A DNA stretch of 64,000 bases from Fonsecaea monophora (Eukaryota; Ascomycota; Eurotiomycetes; Chaetothyriales; Herpotrichiellaceae), in contig NW_019173938.1 in assembly GCF_001642475.1 (NCBI RefSeq), positions 124,001-188,000 of the forward strand, given 5' to 3'. Below the pieces are notes generated by a model. The model was not told where the DNA came from. It made no database searches and worked only from the letters and a program-made list of their open reading frames with translations. Position 1 is the first letter of the stretch. The number at the start of each line of letters is the position of its first letter. A program made the translations under genes and the position numbers. Positions 21,899 through 32,612 of this stretch are shown in pieces.

Positions 21899-23491
21899 TC
21901 ATAATCTGCTTTTGGCCTCAAAGCCGAGTAGTCGGCGAGGCAATTCATTCTCGAGTTGTCTTGCATTGACATGGTCCGGAGTGAGCTGGTCCAAGGCAGT
22001 GACGCCCATCAACCTCATGGTGCTCTCTATCTCGTCACTCAAGACTAGGGAGGATAAACTGTTAGCTGAAAATTCAACCAGGTAGGCTTGAGACTGTGAC
22101 TTACTTTGGATGGCTTTCACGACACCATCCGTACCATATGCCCCAAGAGCGTACATGAATGGCCTACCCAGTCCGACGGCAGTGGCACCCAGACACAGAG
22201 CCTTGATCACATCGCTCCCCCGACGAACGCCACCGTCAAGATAAACCTCCAGCCTTTCCAGGACGTGCGGGCAGAATGTCCTGATCTCCAACAACGTCCG
22301 GAGGGCGCTAGACCCAGAGTCGAGTTGCCGTCCTCCGTGGTTGCTGAGATAGATACCGTGCACGTTTGCACGCAGCGCCGCTTCTGCGTCTTCGGCACAT
22401 TGGATGCCCTTGAGGTAAATCGGGCCGGCATCACCCCACTCTTGACGGATCCATTCGAGATCGCGCCAGTTGAGCGTCGACGAGTGAGCGCCGCGTAGAA
22501 CAGGTGCATCTTCTCCCGGGCTTGCGTAGAATGGACGAGGAACGTCGTCGTCGCCGGCCTCGTATGCTATTTGTGCTTGGAACAGCTCATCCTCTTCCCT
22601 TTTCCCTCCTACGGCAGTGTCGACCGTAACGAGCAGCCCTTTAAACCCGAGTCTCTTCGCGTTCCGAATCAGCGCCTCGGTCCGTGATCTCTCCTTTGCG
22701 ACATAAAGCTGGAAGAACAGCACTGTAGGTGTGTCTGGCTGTACATGGCTTGCGAGCTCTTCGTGCGGAACAGACGAATAGGTGCTCACGCAGTATGGGA
22801 TTCCGTATTTGATTGCGGCGCGGACAAGGCAAAGCTCTCCGTCAGGATGAGCTAGACGCGCCATTGCAGCTGGTGCGATGAAAAACGGCAGGGAACTCTG
22901 GAACCCCATGATACGCCGACTTGGGTCTATCTTGGCCACATCAATAAGCGTCCGTGGACGAAGGGAGATTCTTGACCAGTCCTGTTGATTCCTGTAGAAC
23001 GTCACTTTATCTTCCGCCGCCGAGTGGAAGTAGACAAAGGCTCGCTCCGGGATCGATACACGAGCTGCCTTTTCAAAGTCGTCAAGATTCATGCATAGCA
23101 TCAATGGGATCGGGTCCCCTTCTTTGAATTTCCTCTTCGCCACTTTGACATTGCCTTGGTCGATAAGCACTGGACCTTTACAGTTCTCTGTGGGAGTTAG
23201 TGCGCCATCAAGCAATGGATGTCCACCTTCTCACCCTTGCTCAAATATCTTTCGAGAGTCCCAGGAGGGTGTAAGGGCTCATACGCCGACGTGGCATCCT
23301 GGTATAGTGTGAGAAGGAGTTCCAAGAGTCTACAATCTTCTTATGCACACCTGGCCTGCGTATCGAAGGATAATGGCTGAGCCGCCGGGGTGATGATCCA
23401 GAAAGTCGGTCAGATCGTACACATTTCCTGAGATGATGACCCAGCAAGAGTCCTTTGTGCCATGTTCCTCCACCTGCGCCTTGGTGAGCAT
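21899..23491 (-). CDS. Cytochrome b5 / FMN alpha-hydroxyacid dehydrogenase (flavocytochrome b2-like)
   Basis: Four exons: 23491-23351, 23298-23235, 23187-22105 and 22044-21899, total 1434 nt (477 aa). Residues 1-70 form a cytochrome b5 domain with heme ligands His34 (HHPGG) and His57 (EPLHPPG). The rest is an FMN-dependent alpha-hydroxyacid dehydrogenase barrel with FFIAPAAMARLAHPDGE, LFFQLYV, LLVTVDTAVGGKRE, the catalytic LSNHGGRQLD, and the FMN phosphate loop VYLDGGVRRGSDV plus GLGRPFMYAL. Flavocytochrome b2 oxidises L-lactate and passes electrons to cytochrome c. Unlike yeast b2, this protein starts directly at the heme domain, so a mitochondrial presequence is not seen. It may oxidise another 2-hydroxyacid formed in the pathway. 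The 60-nt intron 22045-22104 lacks a stop and is easily missed. It is divergent from an SDR. Confidence 0.9.
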
Positions 23492-24049
23492 CCTGTCGCT
23501 GTAAAACTGTAACTCATCAACAGTATTCCATGAAGGCGGGTTGAGCTGTTGTACATGTCCTCCTTGCCATGGCTCAGATGGTCAATGCGAACGGACCGAA
23601 CTGAGTCCCCACCAGTAGTCCTCCGTTGGTACGGTACCCCTGCCCTTTAGGCTATCCAGTGGAGCATACTTGTCCCCTATCATCATCGACGGCATGTTAA
23701 AAGCGGAAAATCCATTGCCGTCGGCCCCATTGGCTAGGCAAATCAGGCAGATCCAATCGGAGAGAATGTGAAGACAAGCGTTGGCAGTAAGAGTCAGACA
23801 GTCCCGGATTGCAATGTTTTTTTCAACAAAACGACCGAGTGAAGCTGGTACTATGGGTATGGGAATTTCCTTCGAGTACTCTTACAAGGACAGATACACA
23901 CAACCAGTCTCGTCGAGGCGGATGCTTCGGATAGCAGGTTCCGGAGGGCTTTATAGACTAAGTATTCTCCGCAGATTGATTTGTCTGAAGCGAAAAGTAT
24001 AGTCAACCTCACCTGTGAAGCTTTTATCACTATTCAATTCATCCTGAGA
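23492..24049. promoter_or_regulatory. Divergent promoter between FMN dehydrogenase and SDR
   Basis: 558 bases. It holds the CGG-N11-CCG dyad at 23704-23720 and a TTTATAG box near 23949, about 100 bases before the SDR start. Confidence 0.5.
23704..23720 (+). promoter_or_regulatory. CGG-N11-CCG dyad with CGGAAAA core
   Basis: Near-copy of the dyad at 5201-5217: CGGAAAA, two variable bases, then CATTGCCG. It is 213 bases from the FMN dehydrogenase start and about 346 from the SDR start. Confidence 0.45.
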
Positions 24050-24871
24050 ATGTCTCCCCGCTTTGAGAATCGAGTCGTATTCGTCACAGGCGGTACTTCC
24101 GGGTTGGGAGAAGAAGCGTGTAAGCTGTTCGCCGCCGAAGGTGCTCAAGTCTTCATTACAGACCTGGAAGAGAGGAGCATTTGCAGTCGCGTTGGGCCAA
24201 ACTCTTCCTTCCATCCCTGTGATGTGGGAGACCTGTCACAATGCGAAAAGGCCGTCGCAGCGTGCGTTGACAAATATGGTCGTATCGATGTCCTCTTCCA
24301 CAATGCCGGTCGGTTCGCGCCGCTTGCAACAGTGCCACGCCACGATATCGACTTGTTCAAAGATGTCATCAACATTGACCTGATCTCTGGGTTCTATCTC
24401 GGACGCCTCGTCATCCCTATCATGCAGAAACAAGGCAAAGGGGCCATCGTCATCACCTCAAGCACTACGGGACTAGGTGGCGACTTCGGAGTCCCAGCAT
24501 ATGCCACGGCAAAGGCAGGTATAGCTAACCTGGCAAGATGCATGGCTTTGGATCATGCCCACGAGGGCATCCGCGTCAACGTCGTCTGTCCCGGCTACAT
24601 GATCACGCCGATGACCTCGGGGTTTCGCCAGATGCCAGAGGCCGAAAAGTTCCTGGTAGATAGCATCCCCATGAAGCGCGGAGCCAAACCGATCGAAGCG
24701 GCGAGGGTAGTGCTCTTTCTGGCATCTGACGATGCGTCATACGTGACCGGGCAAGGTAGACATGTCGCATTCAGTGTGTAGTTCTGTACTAACGCTACAA
24801 CAGCACTTGCGGTCGACGGCGGTTGGACTTGTGGTTCGGGGTCGCCGAACATGGCTCAATGGCTCGCTTGA
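24050..24871 (+). CDS. Short-chain dehydrogenase/reductase
   Basis: Two exons: 24050-24755 and 24804-24871, total 774 nt (257 aa), a classical SDR length. It shows TGGTSGLG at residues 13-20, HNAG at 84-87, a catalytic Ser in ITSSTTG, Tyr151 and Lys155 in YATAK, and the CPGYMITPMT loop. The final exon supplies the conserved ALAVDGGWT end, which would be lost if the intron were ignored. The ATG at 24050 is preferred over 23981 because the SDR fold starts a few residues after it. Asp38 after the second strand suggests NAD(H). It likely interconverts a secondary alcohol and ketone upstream of the Baeyer-Villiger enzymes. It is divergent from the FMN dehydrogenase. Confidence 0.92.
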
Positions 24872-25168
24872 CTGATTGATCCAGTTTTGAGTGGACGATG
24901 GAAGTGTGTATAGCAGCTAATAAGAGTAGCAGCAGAGACAAGGGAGCGACGTCATGTTGCAATGACTGGCATCGGTTGGCACTCACCAATACCCGCCGAC
25001 TGATTGCGCGCGCGCTTTGACGCACAGCTATAGCTCGGCCACGACATTTGCTCTTTTACTGAACTCGCAAGCTTTTGATGTGTCTTTGACATCAGAACGT
25101 ACCCTAGTATTTCAGATTTGAGTACCTGTCTTTTCCCATTCCCGAAACTCGAATTGATATTCCTCTTT

Positions 25169-25959
25169 TCAACACGGAGCATTCGAACGTGATGTGGCTG
25201 CCTGAGATACAATTTTGGCAATTTCTGGGTTTACACAGTGCCTTGCTTTCTCCAGCGGCGATAGATCCAGGCCTGACTCTTTGGCAAGTAGACTCGCACC
25301 GCGATCTAGGAGAAACTGTACTCTGGCAACGTCACCCTTCCCAATGGACACCCACAGAGGTGTTCCAGTAAATATGGAAACATCGCGGAGGTCATCAAAA
25401 TCAGCAAAAAGGACATTATCGACCGGCGCCCCTCTATTGTACAATAACTCGAGGATTGTTAACGCGTCGGGGTCTTCCGCAGGTCTTTGACAAGCGAACC
25501 AGACCAATTCGCCTGTTGTCGCAGAGCCACCAAAATCCAGGAGAAGCTGGACGATCTTGAGGGGCGCGTATTGGACGGCACGAGAGAGCGGCGTCACTCT
25601 ATATTTTGTGGCGAACGCATTAGGATTCGCGCCGTGGACAAGAAACCATCGAACGACATCTTCGTCGGCACCTGCCTGAATGGCGCGCCTGAATCGTTCA
25701 GCATGGGACCGCGTCTTTTATCTGCACATACTCACCCTAGAGATGGCGGATCACAGTAGCTTTCAGGCGTATTAATGTCCCAGCTGTTATCGAGAAGGAC
25801 TTGGAGAATTGGTAGAGATCTGGATTCGGACGCGAGGAAGGCTAGCCCCTTCAATTCATTATGGGTGGACGGGCGATGATTGAGGAGGCGAGCGAGTTCA
25901 TCAGCTCGACCTTCGGCGGCAGCATCGGCGGCAGCGATTCGTAAAGGTATATCAGACAT
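25169..25959 (-). CDS. Ankyrin-repeat protein
   Basis: Two exons: 25959-25736 and 25688-25169, total 744 nt (247 aa). The spliced protein has degenerate ankyrin repeats: ADELARLLNHRPS, LPILQVLLDNSWDINTPE, EDVVRWFLVHGANPNAF, TPLSRAVQYAPLKIVQLLLDFG, ILELLYNRGAPVD and ARVQFLLDRGASLLAKE. Such repeats bind other proteins; no enzymatic domain is seen. The start at 25959 gives a compact repeat protein, while the longer frame to 26121 adds an unrelated-looking leader. It sits between an SDR and a hydrolase and may have nothing to do with the catabolic genes. Confidence 0.78.
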
Positions 25960-26423
25960 GAGTCTTGCTATTGAGGCTTGGTTGGTCAACCACTTGGTAG
26001 GGCGAGGGCGTGTCGATTTGGAACATGTGACTCGCAGAGCTGCCAAGAAAATGTAATGACCGTCACTCTGTGGCACGCCTGGCAGCCTGGGAAGTACTCG
26101 GGCCGAAGACGACCGAACCACGCCAGTACTCGGTGTACCTCCCTTTAATGGATTTCTTGCTCCTTGTCAGGTCAGGTTGCTTGCACAGTGCCAGCTATTG
26201 ATGCGGAAACGACTCATGTCCTTGGTGAGGCTATGCTTTATCAGACTAATAACACTGCGCGGTGGTGATACCCAGCAAAGCCACAAGCATGAAAACTCGC
26301 TAGGGTAACCCGACATATGCCAGTTTCCGATGAAATGGCGTACCTTTATTGTATGTCTGCTTCCGAAATCTCGACCACAATTAATTGGGCTCATAAAACT
26401 GACTGCAGTGAAATATAGAGGCC
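25960..26423. other. Intergenic: ankyrin gene promoter, hydrolase 2 3' side
   Basis: 464 bases. No CGGAAAA element and no supported gene. Confidence 0.4.
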
Positions 26424-27341
26424 CTATATTCCAAATTTCGAACGGAGAAACTCCCCCACCTCCGAGATGGTGCGGTCCGCCTCTGGTGCCCGGCCCGCCA
26501 TGAAATGGTATACATGTTGCATTTCTGGCGCCACCTCGAGATGTGCTTCGACATTCGCCTCCCTGATCTTCTGAGCGAGCCTGACTCCATCACTCATGAG
26601 CAGCTCCCAACCGCCAACGGAGATATGGAAAGGCGGCATGCCGGTGAAATCTGCGTAGAGGGGGTTGGCCAGAGGCTCCTTAGGCGACACTTTGTCCCCC
26701 AGGTACAAAGACACGGTGATATTCGCTACGCCAGGAGGCGACAGTGCGTCCTTGTCTGCGTTGGATATCTGCGACTCGCCCTTGGTTTCCATGTCAACCC
26801 AAGGAGAGAAAGCCACCACGGCCGCTGGCAGTGGGATCCCGAGCTGCTTCAACTTGAGGACCGAAGCCGTTGCGAAGTTCCCGCCTGCTGAATCCCCCGC
26901 GACGGCGAGGTTCTTCGCATCAAAACCCTTGCTCAGGAGCCATTGGTACGCCGCCACAGAATCGTCGAGGGCGGCTGGGAACGGATTCTCAGGTACAAGA
27001 CGGTAATCAATAACGAGGGCGAGGCTTTTCGCCGCCTTTGCCAAGTGCCCGGCAAGTTTACGATGACTTGATGGAGATCCTGCGAAGCCAGCGCCGCCAT
27101 GGAGGTAGAGTATCACTTGGGAAGGATTCGCATCGAGTGGCTTGCACCAGATGGCCGGACGCTGCGTGCCGGGACAGCGGACTTCCTCGTACGTGATATC
27201 CGTCGGCTCAGAGGCAGGTTCGTGAAGTGATTCCAAGAGTGCTCGCTGGTCTTGAATGCTCATCGGCGGACTGGCCATCATCCGCTCCTTGATCCCATTG
27301 TACAGAGTGACCAGGATCTGTGATTCCTTTGAGGCAGGCAT
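26424..27341 (-). CDS. Alpha/beta hydrolase, hormone-sensitive-lipase type 2
   Basis: An intron-free gene of 305 aa, a normal length for bacterial-type HSL esterases. It has HGGAG at residues 81-85 (oxyanion hole), YRLVPENPFPAALDD after it, and GDSAGGN with nucleophile Ser151. A candidate catalytic Asp lies near the GGWELLMSDG strand, and a His in EMQHVYHF. It is different in sequence from hydrolase 1 and has no N-terminal hydrophobic segment, so it should be cytosolic. It lies divergent from Baeyer-Villiger monooxygenase 3, so hydrolysis of the lactone or ester that such an enzyme makes is a fair guess. Confidence 0.93.
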   Translation of the reverse strand: MPASKESQILVTLYNGIKERMMASPPMSIQDQRALLESLHEPASEPTDITYEEVRCPGTQRPAIWCKPLDANPSQVILYLHGGAGFAGSPSSHRKLAGHLAKAAKSLALVIDYRLVPENPFPAALDDSVAAYQWLLSKGFDAKNLAVAGDSAGGNFATASVLKLKQLGIPLPAAVVAFSPWVDMETKGESQISNADKDALSPPGVANITVSLYLGDKVSPKEPLANPLYADFTGMPPFHISVGGWELLMSDGVRLAQKIREANVEAHLEVAPEMQHVYHFMAGRAPEADRTISEVGEFLRSKFGI

Positions 27342-28436
27342 TCTGACGAGGGGGTGCTTGGGGTAGCTGTAGGCATCGTTTCATTGGTGAGAGGCTCTCT
27401 TACGAGTACCTTGATATATTGTGCAGGATGTCGGCTCCTATACAGCCGACAGGATTGCAAGCTTGGTACGGTACAGCTTTGACTGGGCGTAGGAACGGGA
27501 ACCAAAGAGATGTTTCTGACCTCGGGTAAATTCTGAAGCCGTTGCGCCCGAACAGTTGTGGTATAGCGCAGTACACCGAGTACAGTAGAGGATTGCCCTT
27601 TTGTTACTACAGGTCTTTCCCTCTACGGACCTTTCAGTCTCGGTTTATATCACGAGCATATACTAAGAAATAAGTCCGGGTGCACTCCCAAGTTGATATA
27701 TCGAAAATTATTGGTTCTACAGGAGATCGTTCGCTTGGTGGAAGTTGATGGCGTCCAAGACGATTGCCATTCAAGACAGTGCCTTGACGGTCAGTTCCAG
27801 GGCAATCAGGGAGAATGACTACTAGAGCCCTAAACTAGGCAGACTCTCTCCCATATTGTCCACCACCTGAGCTATCCTACAACCTGGGGCTAATAATTTT
27901 CTGAGCGTCTTGTACATAAAGTCCACCTTGGCAGCGCCAACGCGGGGACATTTGCCGCGAGGCCAGTAGCTCGGGAAGCATTTCCTTTGTATTTCGATCA
28001 CTTCTGACTCGGTTTTCTTTGTGAGTGAGAGTGTTCTTGGAACATTGGAACAACATGTGGTATCAGCTACTTTGACACCCAATCCAGCTGGGCCAACTGG
28101 ATAAGCTGTCGGCTAATACGATGGGCCCCGCCGTGAATCCGCGAGTCTCTTCTCTGGGCACATCAGAATCCTTACCCGGCCCCGGATTGAAACCGAGAAA
28201 TGGGGAGTGGGCTTAGAGATGCGGAAAATGCAGTTCATTTAGCCCCGAGTCAGACATGGGCCGGATGCATATGTATCTCAGGGGACAACTTTCCACCTGT
28301 ATTGAATATCTAAGCAGCGTGTGGGGTTCTGTCAAGGAGAGACGTTTTGTCGTTTTGTACCAAGTTACAAAAGCTCTCGTCGACATAGTTCCTCCTCCTT
28401 TGTATACCTCACAGATCACATCACACATCTATCACA
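27342..28436. promoter_or_regulatory. Divergent promoter between hydrolase 2 and monooxygenase 3
   Basis: 1095 bases, the largest intergenic region in the catabolic block. It holds CGGAAAA at 28222-28228, 215 bases before the monooxygenase start. I see no coding frame worth reporting. Confidence 0.45.
28222..28228 (+). promoter_or_regulatory. CGGAAAA element upstream of monooxygenase 3
   Basis: In the context GATGCGGAAAATGC. Part of the shared set; function is inferred. Confidence 0.3.
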
Positions 28437-30466
28437 ATGATCGAGGTCGGAGTGGTCAATAACGAGACGCTGTCGGCACCAACCGCAGAGATCAAGGAAC
28501 AGGCACAGAAGAGCAACATCGCGCTAGATTTCGACCCTGATGCCCTGAAGGCCAAGTACATCGCTGAGAAGGAGAAGCGAAGCAAGAATGGCGGACTGGA
28601 GCAGTACCAGCTAGTCAGAGAGCATGCCAGCTTGCTAAAGTTTGTCGACGACCCCTATGTCAAGCCGGGATTTACTCGGGAACCCGTCAAGCATCTCTAC
28701 GATGTCGTCGTCATTGGCGGCGGGTTCACTGGAGTTCAAGTTGGAGCGTGTCTCATTGGCCAAGGGATCACGAACTTTTGTATTATTGAGAAAGGGGGCG
28801 ATTACGGGGGCACCTGGTATGTTGCACTGTACCTCTCCTAGATCCACAGCCCCCAATAACTCACTACAAAAGGTACTGGAATCGATATCCCGGAGCTCAG
28901 TGCGATATCGAGTCTTATATCTACATGCCACTGATCGAAGAGATGGGTGTCATGCCCACGGAGAAATATGCTCGGGGCCCCGAGCTTCAGCGCCATGCAC
29001 GAGCAATCGCCGACAAGTATAGCCTGGAAGATCACACGCTATTCCAAACCGTTGTCAAACGACTGGTTTGGAACGATACCACGGCCACGTGGAAGATCGA
29101 AACCAGTCGCAACGATGAGATCGAAGCTCGCTGGGTCGTCCAGGCGCCTGGGCCACTTCACACCCCCAAGTTTCCGGGCGTGCCAGGGATCGAGCTCTTC
29201 AAAGGAAAGAGCTTCCACAGCTGCAGATGGGACTATTCGTATAGCGGTGGCACCCCCGAGAACCCAGAGCTGACCAAGCTGAGAGATAAACGCGTCGGGA
29301 TCGTTGGCACTGGAGCAACGGCAATTCAAATCGTCCCACGCGTTGCCGAGTGGGCCAAGGACTTGTATGTTTTTCAAAGGACGCCTTCCTCGGTCGATGT
29401 TCGAGGCAACAGGCCAACAGACCCCGAGTGGGCCAAGTCTCTCACCGCGGGCTGGCAGAAATATCGCATGGAGAACTTTGCGACTCTCGTGTGCGGCGGC
29501 CACGCTGATGAAGACCTGGTTGCTGACGGTTGGACCGACATTCTCCGATCACTGGCAGGGTTCTACGGGACTGGAAGTGATGCCGATGATCCACAGGCCC
29601 TGGCGGTCAAAATGCAACTTGCTGATTTCAAGAAGATGGAGTCGATCCGCCACCGCGTCGACAGCCTGGTGAAGGACCCCAAGACCGCAGAAGGTCTCAA
29701 GCCCTGGTACAACCAGTTTTGCAAGCGTCCGTGCTTCCACGACGAGTACCTGCAAGCGTTCAACAACCCGAATGTCCACTTGGTCCACACGGACGGCAAG
29801 GGCATCGACCGGGTGACAGAGCGCGGCATCGTTGCCAATGGAGAAGAGATCGAGCTCGACTGCATAATCTATGCTACGGGATTCGAATTTGCCGGCGATT
29901 TCTGCGGTCGCTTTGGCGTCGAGATTGTCGGCCGCGGTGGCCAGACATTGAGTGAGAAGTGGAAAGACGGCGCATCGACCTACCACGGATGGTCTATCCA
30001 CGGCTTCCCGAACTTGATGACCTTGACGCCGCTCCAGTCTGGCTCCATTCCGAATTTCACCCACAACGTGGTCTTCATGATGCCACATCTCATTTACCTC
30101 ATGGAGCAGTTTAAGAAGCGACACATCAAGAGCATTGAGCCGTCTGTCGAGGCCGAAGCCGCTTGGGTGGCGGAGACGGTCGAGCTGGGCAAGTCCCGAG
30201 GAGACTTCCTCAAGGAATGTACTCCCGGCTACCTGAACGACGAAGGGGTGGTGAACGAGGTGACTTTGAGGAACCAGCCCTATGGTGGCGGTGCGCCCAA
30301 ATTCAACCAGATGCTCCGCGAGTGGAGGGAAGCGGACCGCATGGAGGGAATGCTGATCACATACGAGAATGAAAGCGACGAAAACGGCACATCGAGTAGC
30401 TCGACGAATGGGAACCTTCAGAGTCAACCTCCGACCAGCACAACAGTGCAGGTTGCGAGTGCATAA
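28437..30466 (+). CDS. Baeyer-Villiger monooxygenase 3
   Basis: Two exons: 28437-28816 and 28873-30466, total 1974 nt (657 aa). It is longer than bacterial cyclohexanone monooxygenases because of an N-terminal extension of about 95 residues and a Ser/Thr-rich tail. The first fold is GGGFTG, followed by YGGTW (split by the intron) and NRYPGAQCDIES. The Baeyer-Villiger fingerprint is complete (FKGKSFHSCRWD), the second fold is GTGATA, and YATGFEF is the later ATG motif. Of the four flavin monooxygenases in the window this has the best canonical motifs. It resembles the long cyclic-ketone/steroid type group. Expected reaction: ketone plus NADPH and O2 to ester or lactone. It is followed by an SDR on the same strand. 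Confidence 0.94.
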
Positions 30467-30926
30467 TGGGAACAGAAACACGTCAATTTACGGGTGACAT
30501 ACGGTTCAGATAGCAGCTCCATGCCCCAAGTTTAGGCCAAAAAGGCCTGGGCCTAATTTCTTGCGTAGCCAGAAAGCTATCTCTATTTGCAATACAAAAA
30601 TGTGTGTAGCTACAAATAATACGGACCGAGTCAGATTCTGTCCAGATATAGTCGGATCCAGCTCATGATTCCTTGTCCGGGCCTGGGTGCCCGGGTATTG
30701 GTCTGCCGGATATTCTTAGACGGATGGAAAAAACTGTTATACCGAAAAGAGGAATCACAGAGCATCCCTACATAAATACATAAATAAATATACATACATT
30801 GACACGCTATTCTACCATCACGCCACAGTACAAAACGCCTTGTGTCCTCCAACTCCATTGACGAGCCATCTCTGACACACTCCCTGCTCCCAATAACCGG
30901 TGGTATTCACCGTGAGCGTCCCCAAC
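30467..30926. other. Intergenic: SDR promoter
   Basis: 460 bases between two plus-strand genes. An AT-rich ATAAAT-type run lies at about 30772-30796. CCGAAAAG near 30743 is a relaxed relative of the CGGAAAA element. Confidence 0.4.
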
Positions 30927-32009
30927 ATGTCCACCCAAGGAGGCTCCAAAGCCATAGCCCCGACACTTTTCAAAGGGCGCGTCGGCCTCGTCACGGGAGC
31001 TGGATCACCCTATGGCATAGGCCGGTCGATTGTGCTCCGCCTGGCAGAAGCCGGGGCCGAAGTCATCTACGCGACGGATCTGAATCTGGGGAACATTTCC
31101 AGCCTGGAGAAATCCGTCAAGGAGATCAATCCGGCCTGCACGGTCGAAGGACGGAAGCACGACGTGGCGTCGGAAGAGCAGACGGTGGCGCTGCTGAAGT
31201 CCATCGTCAAGAAACACGGCCGTTTCGATTTCTACTTTGCCAATGCGGGCTTTGCCGACGTCAAGTCTGTTTCTCCCCGATGTTTTTCTTTGAAAATGCG
31301 AAAATGGCCGGCCGACTAATCAATCTGTGGGCGATTGCAGGAACATCAACGACTTGACCACGCGTCATTACGAGCGCGCAATGAACGTCATGGCGACGTC
31401 GGTGTTCTACGCCATCAAGTACGGGAGTCAAGCAATGGCCGTCACATCCCCGGCGAAGCCGCAGTCAGCCGGGACGATCGTGGTGACCGCATCGGTGGCG
31501 GGCGTTTCAGGCCTGTTCTCGGACCTTGGATACTGTGAGCTGGCCCGCGAGGGATTTTCTTACATCGCCCCGAGACACATCTGACACGGGGAGCAGCAAC
31601 CGCAAAGACCGCAGCGATTGGTCTGGTCACGCAGGGCGCCGTGAACCTGTCGGCGAGCAACATCCGCGTCAACGGCGTCGCGCCCGGCGCCGTCCAGACG
31701 AGCTTGATAGTCAACGCCCCCTTCGCGCAGCAGGAGAAGGAGTTCAATCTCGTCATGAGCGAGTCGGAGGCCAAGGAGGTGTTCCAGAAGTACATTGACG
31801 TGCGGGGCGTCCTGGACCAGCAGCAGTATTACTACAACCGCGTCGCGCAGCCCGACGAAATCGCAGATATCGCCGTCTTCCTGGGCTCGGACCTCTCGTC
31901 TGCCGTCAACGGGCACGTCGTCGTGGCGGATAGCGGCAAGACCAAGGGAGCTCTTGGGGAGTCTTACGTGGGACCCGTTCCTCCGGTGCAGCCGCTGGAC
32001 TTGTCTTGA
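30927..32009 (+). CDS. Short-chain dehydrogenase/reductase
   Basis: Three exons: 30927-31264, 31341-31534 and 31597-32009, total 945 nt (314 aa). It has TGAGSPYGIG as the cofactor turn, FANAG, a Ser in VTASVAG, and YSTAK formed across the second intron, which fixes that splice. VNGVAPGAVQTSL matches the loop after the active site. Compared with classical SDRs it has an insertion of about 35 residues between this loop and the VAQPDEIADIAVFLGSD segment. The start at 30927 has a better context than 30900. It probably oxidises or reduces a hydroxy or keto group. It follows monooxygenase 3 in the same direction, suggesting a functional pair. Confidence 0.9.
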
Positions 32010-32612
32010 GGTCCTAGACTCTCTCGATATAGTAGTAAGGAATGGAGAGAGGGCATTTCTCGGATCCACGGTATGATATCAGGCTATAAGGCATTAGCAC
32101 TAGTCCACAGTTCAACAGAACGGTCGACTTGTCAATGCGATCTTAGCTCCATTACTGTTATCTCTCTGTTTACCCTACGATCTCTTTTTCCCCCGCCTTG
32201 CACAAGGCTTTGCCCCACCTCGACCCACCTTCCTAAAGCGGGTTTGTCCTGGGGAAGTTGTAGGTCGTCGAGTTTCAACAGCACACTTTATCATTTTGCC
32301 TCTACATCTCGCCGAGGGTACTTTTGACGTTGGGCACAGGTGTTGATCAGATAGATTACTCTCTTACGCGGCACTATTAAACAACCGAGGGGGCAAGGTT
32401 TTGTCTTTTTCTGGGGAGGGCGGAAATTAGATACACAGCTCCCCAAATGTGTTTCACTCGTGGAAAGTTGCCAAAAAGCTAAACAGGTGGATAGATTAGA
32501 TACCCTGTCAATAATACCTCATCGATAGCTGTACGGGTACAATCGGCAGAGACTCCTAACCTCGCCAAAGGCCCGCCGATTGACGTCTCCCTCATCCGTT
32601 TACGGACGCTTT
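32010..32612. other. Intergenic between convergent SDR and sugar porter
   Basis: 603 bases of 3' flank. Nothing else recognised. Confidence 0.4.

Noticed and set aside
29549..30481. 310-residue minus-strand frame inside monooxygenase 3
   Set aside because: Antisense to conserved monooxygenase motifs and without family features.
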